A stretch of 64,000 bases of DNA from contig OX359189.1 of NCBI GenBank assembly GCA_947172415.1, forward strand, positions 3,300,501 to 3,364,500. Direction: 5' to 3'. Origin of the DNA: Chondrosia reniformis (taxonomy: Eukaryota; Porifera; Demospongiae; Chondrillida; Chondrillidae). The translations under genes and the position numbers were made by a program. The notes under the pieces were generated by a model. The model was not told where the DNA came from. It saw nothing but the letters and a program-made list of their open reading frames with translations, and made no database searches. Positions 62,801 to 64,000 of the stretch are shown piece after piece; position 1 is the stretch's first letter; the number at the start of each line of letters is the position of its first letter.

Positions 62801-64000
62801 GGAGGAGTCAGGGGGCTGGAGGTACGTCGAGGTGGTTCCAATGATCGGTACGGACCAAAGTGTGTGCTGAGCCAGTATCAACTAGGATTTTGGTGGGTCG
62901 GTTAGCTAACATGCCCTCCAGGTAATACACCGCTGATGTACTAACGACCAATACCTGGGGGGTGGTGATCATATAATCGGCTACTCACTAGAGCTAACTC
63001 TATCAGTGCCCTTAAGTATGTGACCCATCATACTGAGGGCTTCAAGTTTCTGAGGCATATTGGCCATGGCTGTACCCCTCGGTACATGGCCTGTCATGCC
63101 GAGGGTTTCCTGTTTCCTTGCACATTGTGCTGAGCGCACCCCTGCTGGTAATTACTCTCCTGACCGTACTTAAAACAAACAACTGTCTTGGGATCCTTTG
63201 TCGTCCTACTGCCTGCCTGGTAGGATCTCCTCTGTATCGCTCCTTGGTGAGCCACTGACCCAATTTCGTGTGATTCCAGTCTCTTGATCCTCTGCACCAA
63301 CTGTGACATCAAGTCAACCATGGTATCTTGTTGTGTCTTAACGGCTGCAACCAGGGGTTCCTGGGTATTGGATACTAAACAGTAGTCAATCTAACAAGGA
63401 GTTTCCGGTTAGAGTAAACATAAAGAACAGGGCATGTGCAGCAACTTTCTATGCATAATGATTACATGCGTGACCCCTTCCTATTTAACACAATAATGAT
63501 AAATGCAAAGCAAATGATACACTGTTACATTTATAAACATAATTTTGTAATGATTCTCTTGGTTGGTTAGTATCCACTCTTTTATCCTTTCTCCGACCTT
63601 AATTAAAATTCAATTTTAATTCATAAAATCACAGGTTTCTATAGTTCTGCTGTTTTCATCATCAGGGCTAAATCATGCATGCAATTCTACACCAATATTA
63701 TACAGAATCATAAGTGCATAAGGTCATTAGTTCAAATTCAGATATAAGGGGACATGTACGTACAGTGTGAAGATGTCCTTTTTCCTTCTATATAAATAGT
63801 GTCCCTCATTAGCAGATCTGGTATATATGCATGATTTAGCCCTGAACTATCAAATTATGTTGGCACTTTTGTGATTTTATGAGTGAATGTGATTTGCTAC
63901 TTGGAGAAAGGAGACATTAAATATAAGAAGTTTTGTAAACAACTGCTTATTAAATATATAATTGATTATTTGTAGGTACTCAACTGCAGTTTCAGAGATC
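41813..64000 (+). CDS. EMI and multiple calcium-binding EGF protein, partial at both ends
   Basis: A secreted or membrane-anchored matrix-type protein. Supported exons: 41813-41916, the 20-exon array 42834-46777, 47382-47504, 47762-47884, 57836-58039, 58103-58225, 58285-58407, 58471-58593, 58653-58775, 58835-58957, 59023-59145, 59971-60093, and perhaps one from 63976. The first encodes the end of an EMI domain ([15 protein letters not shown], then [11 protein letters not shown]). About 31 EGF-like modules follow; most open with the calcium-binding DINEC or EIDEC signature and carry the Asn/Asp hydroxylation pattern C-x-N-x4-F/Y-x-C-x-C (for example [12 protein letters not shown]). All exon borders are phase 1. 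EMI followed by EGF recalls MEGF6-type proteins, but a fibrillin- or fibulin-like architecture is possible because both ends are missing. The gene spans two transposon-filled introns. Confidence 0.88.
41990..42090 (+). pseudogene. Decayed EGF pseudo-exon
   Basis: Readable as [13 protein letters not shown], then, after a stop and shift, a C-x-C end (YDCSCS). It lacks the AG acceptor and the closing Gly/Cys part of the module, so it is not in the mature gene. It is followed at 42096-42161 by a strong hairpin (GATAAAAAATC ... TCACATTTAGAGA with complements). Confidence 0.5.
42096..42161. repeat. Hairpin in the first EGF-gene intron
   Basis: Two paired segments (ACATTTAGAGA with TCTCTAAATGT, and GATAAAAAATC with GATTTTTTATC), joined by small internal loops, form a near-complete 66-bp foldback. 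Confidence 0.75.
42834..46777 (+). repeat. Tandem array of 20 EGF exon/intron units, ~201-bp period
   Basis: Exon starts: 42834, 43037, 43240, 43443, 43638, 43840, 44042, 44243, 44446, 44647, 44848, 45048, 45248, 45450, 45650, 45852, 46051, 46253, 46453, 46655. Every exon is 123 bp except the fourth (117 bp, two codons lost). Introns of about 76-80 bp are also near-identical (GTAGGTTAT(A/A)YGAAAGTCA... to CATATTGTTGTTACAG). Units 12-19 are the most alike. A higher-order unit of four exons (803 bp) is visible: 45248, 45450, 45650 and 45852 correspond to 46051, 46253, 46453 and 46655. Units 4-5 match 10-11, including an unusual AAAG acceptor. This is recent duplication and homogenisation. Confidence 0.95.
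46985..47120 (+). pseudogene. EGF pseudo-exon lacking an acceptor
   Basis: Clearly homologous to the array exons (ATCAATGAGTGCAATGATGG, then GGAAGATGTAGCCACATATG). The CAG acceptor is missing, one base is inserted after CACATATGTC, and the C-terminal part ends without a proper donor. It is therefore skipped. Confidence 0.75.
47197..47319 (+). pseudogene. EGF pseudo-exon with lost donor and frameshift
   Basis: A good CAG acceptor is present and the start encodes [19 protein letters not shown]. The fifth Cys has become Phe, one base is inserted in AAACATAGGCTATT causing a frame change to a stop, and the donor GTAGG has become ATAGG. It is likely skipped or dead. Confidence 0.75.
47301..48060 (+). 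repeat. 380-bp tandem duplication carrying one EGF exon each
   Basis: The block from AATGGAAAAACCTGTAAAGA at 47301 recurs at 47681, a 380-bp period. It carries the exons 47382-47504 and 47762-47884, which differ at one codon (GG versus DG in NTGGTF and NTDGTF), plus downstream intron sequence (CACCCTTGGGCGCTTCATAT and its match). The mutated donor ATAGG is present in both copies, so the decay of the upstream pseudo-exon predates the duplication. Confidence 0.9.
48870..51990 (+). pseudogene. Degraded non-LTR-type retroelement, RT plus C-terminal domain
   Basis: Pieces in order: a Cys-rich segment [20 protein letters not shown] with [14 protein letters not shown] (~48925-49025); [33 protein letters not shown] (RT fingers, 49771-49830); [38 protein letters not shown]; motif [11 protein letters not shown]; motif [12 protein letters not shown]; a FADDA catalytic motif near 50712 in a shifted frame; and a C-terminal region with [13 protein letters not shown] and a DHETQKK segment. 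Frames change at least five times and stops are frequent, so it is inactive. The family is the GAGPSG(T/L)DA.HWQ-type RT known from diverse eukaryotes; its exact clade is not certain. It is in the sense orientation within a 9.95-kb intron of the EGF gene. Confidence 0.8.
50019..50305. mobile_element. ~290-bp insertion inside the RT element, TAA direct repeats
   Basis: The RT reading frame breaks at RVCGN (50018) and resumes at [10 protein letters not shown] (50308). The inserted DNA is bounded by TAA at 50016-50018 and 50306-50308, the 3-bp duplication expected of PIF/Harbinger-type elements. It contains CT and CA simple repeats. Its borders also read GGTAATG and CTACAG, so an intron-like interpretation exists, but GT-AG removal would shift the frame. 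Confidence 0.55.
52046..53965 (-). pseudogene. SWIM zinc finger / YqaJ-nuclease protein gene, disrupted
   Basis: From 5' to 3' on the minus strand: an N-terminal helical segment (53965-53753) that may be SAP-like; a long frame (53766-53017) with a SWIM-type zinc finger, [20 protein letters not shown], whose usual first Cys of C-x-C is Tyr-Thr here; a spacer (53192-52830) ending at an in-frame [23 protein letters not shown]; and a YqaJ/lambda-exonuclease-like domain (52522-52046) with LGALSDGLI and [10 protein letters not shown], where the catalytic E-x-K reads E-x-R. SWIM-YqaJ proteins are a multi-copy family in cnidarians and sponges, thought to be transposon-linked. At least three frame breaks imply a pseudogene, unless some are unrecognised introns. 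Confidence 0.65.
54250..57240 (-). pseudogene. Degraded R2/R4-like non-LTR retrotransposon
   Basis: On the minus strand: an N-terminal region (57232-57014); RT fingers with [18 protein letters not shown] (~56690); motif [20 protein letters not shown] (~56290); motif [19 protein letters not shown] (~56090); catalytic [12 protein letters not shown] (~55970); then a 273-codon C-terminal frame (55698-54877) with a Cys-rich or endonuclease-like tail; and a final segment with [14 protein letters not shown] (~54560). The YMDD-LK motif and closing GTLGT block are typical of the R2/R4-related LINE group with a C-terminal restriction-like endonuclease. Stops and frameshifts separate the parts. It is antisense to the EGF gene in its largest intron. 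Confidence 0.8.
57836..58039 (+). CDS. Fused double-EGF exon of the EGF gene
   Basis: A 204-bp phase 1-1 exon encoding one EGF whose C-terminal end is cut at [12 protein letters not shown] and runs straight into the second EGF, which has lost its own DINEC start and the preceding last Cys. It looks like a deletion that fused two ancestral 123-bp exons (246 minus 42 bp) while keeping frame. The fused product has an abnormal Cys pattern at the junction. Confidence 0.8.
60177..63390 (-). pseudogene. Truncated Ty3/gypsy retrotransposon, gag end and pol
   Basis: On the minus strand: the end of gag with a degraded zinc knuckle ([14 protein letters not shown], ~63160); an aspartic protease site [13 protein letters not shown] (~62890); RT starting [11 protein letters not shown] (~62260), with a broken active site [11 protein letters not shown] (~61920, one Asp lost from Y-x-D-D); RNase H with [12 protein letters not shown] (~61490) and [12 protein letters not shown] (~61310); an integrase remnant with an HSGDNSGHL zinc-finger start (~60880); and a chromodomain-side end [12 protein letters not shown] (~60320). 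Frameshifts are frequent. No LTR was found; the element is cut in gag at one side and near the end of integrase at the other. It lies antisense in the last visible intron (60094-63975) of the EGF gene. Confidence 0.88.
63621..63882. mobile_element. Foldback MITE, ~260 bp
   Basis: The arms TCATAAAATCACA and AGGGCTAAATCATGCAT (63621-63680) recur inverted at 63824-63882 (ATGCATGATTTAGCCCT and TGTGATTTTATGA). The loop is AT-rich and non-coding. It is not clear whether terminal target duplications exist. Confidence 0.75.
63976..64000 (+). CDS. Possible next exon of the EGF gene, cut by the window edge
   Basis: A TTGTAG acceptor precedes GTACTCAACTGCAG, which in the expected phase 1 gives GTQLQFQR. 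It is too short to identify and might be chance. Confidence 0.3.

Overview
This is a eukaryotic, AT-rich window with many short GT-AG introns. Its protein families (importin alpha, an espin-like ankyrin protein, an EMI plus calcium-binding EGF protein, an Ig-domain secreted protein) point to an animal. The compact introns, the dense TACGTA-type microsatellites and the mixture of retroelements suit an early-branching metazoan, most likely a demosponge, but this is inferred from style and no species can be named. Exons below were assembled by hand from splice sites and reading-frame continuity.

Left part (1-24,806): three compact host genes. A minus-strand gene with a signal-peptide exon (2345-2282) and an Ig-like exon (716-489) runs off the left edge. 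About 240 bp upstream lies a complete minus-strand importin alpha gene (20 coding exons, 521 codons plus stop, CDS 12921-2587). It sits head-to-head with a plus-strand espin-like ankyrin-repeat gene (13162-24806); a short shared promoter between them carries an inverted CCAAT box and a CRE-like site. Their introns hold tRNA-derived SINEs, a Tigger/pogo-like MITE, a 290-bp tandem repeat and a hAT-like MITE.

Middle (24,807-41,800): a gene-poor zone of transposon debris and structured DNA. It holds a 30-bp minisatellite, several foldbacks, a degraded LINE with endonuclease and RT fragments, a ~965-bp Tigger-like element carrying an unrecognised ORF, a 5'-truncated LINE with clear target-site duplications, and two related ~1-kb repeats that each contain a large hairpin.

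Right part (41,813-64,000): one large plus-strand gene encoding the end of an EMI domain followed by about 31 EGF-like modules, almost all on single 123-bp phase 1-1 exons. Twenty of these exons form a very regular ~201-bp exon/intron tandem array (42834-46777) with higher-order duplication blocks; decayed pseudo-exons and a 380-bp duplication follow. A ~10-kb intron (47885-57835) holds a degraded RT element, a degraded SWIM/YqaJ gene and a degraded R2/R4-like LINE; a later intron holds a truncated Ty3/gypsy pol. The gene continues past the right edge.

The EGF exon array, with near-identical introns and higher-order repeat structure, is the most striking feature. I see no wholly new biological system that can be asserted from sequence alone.
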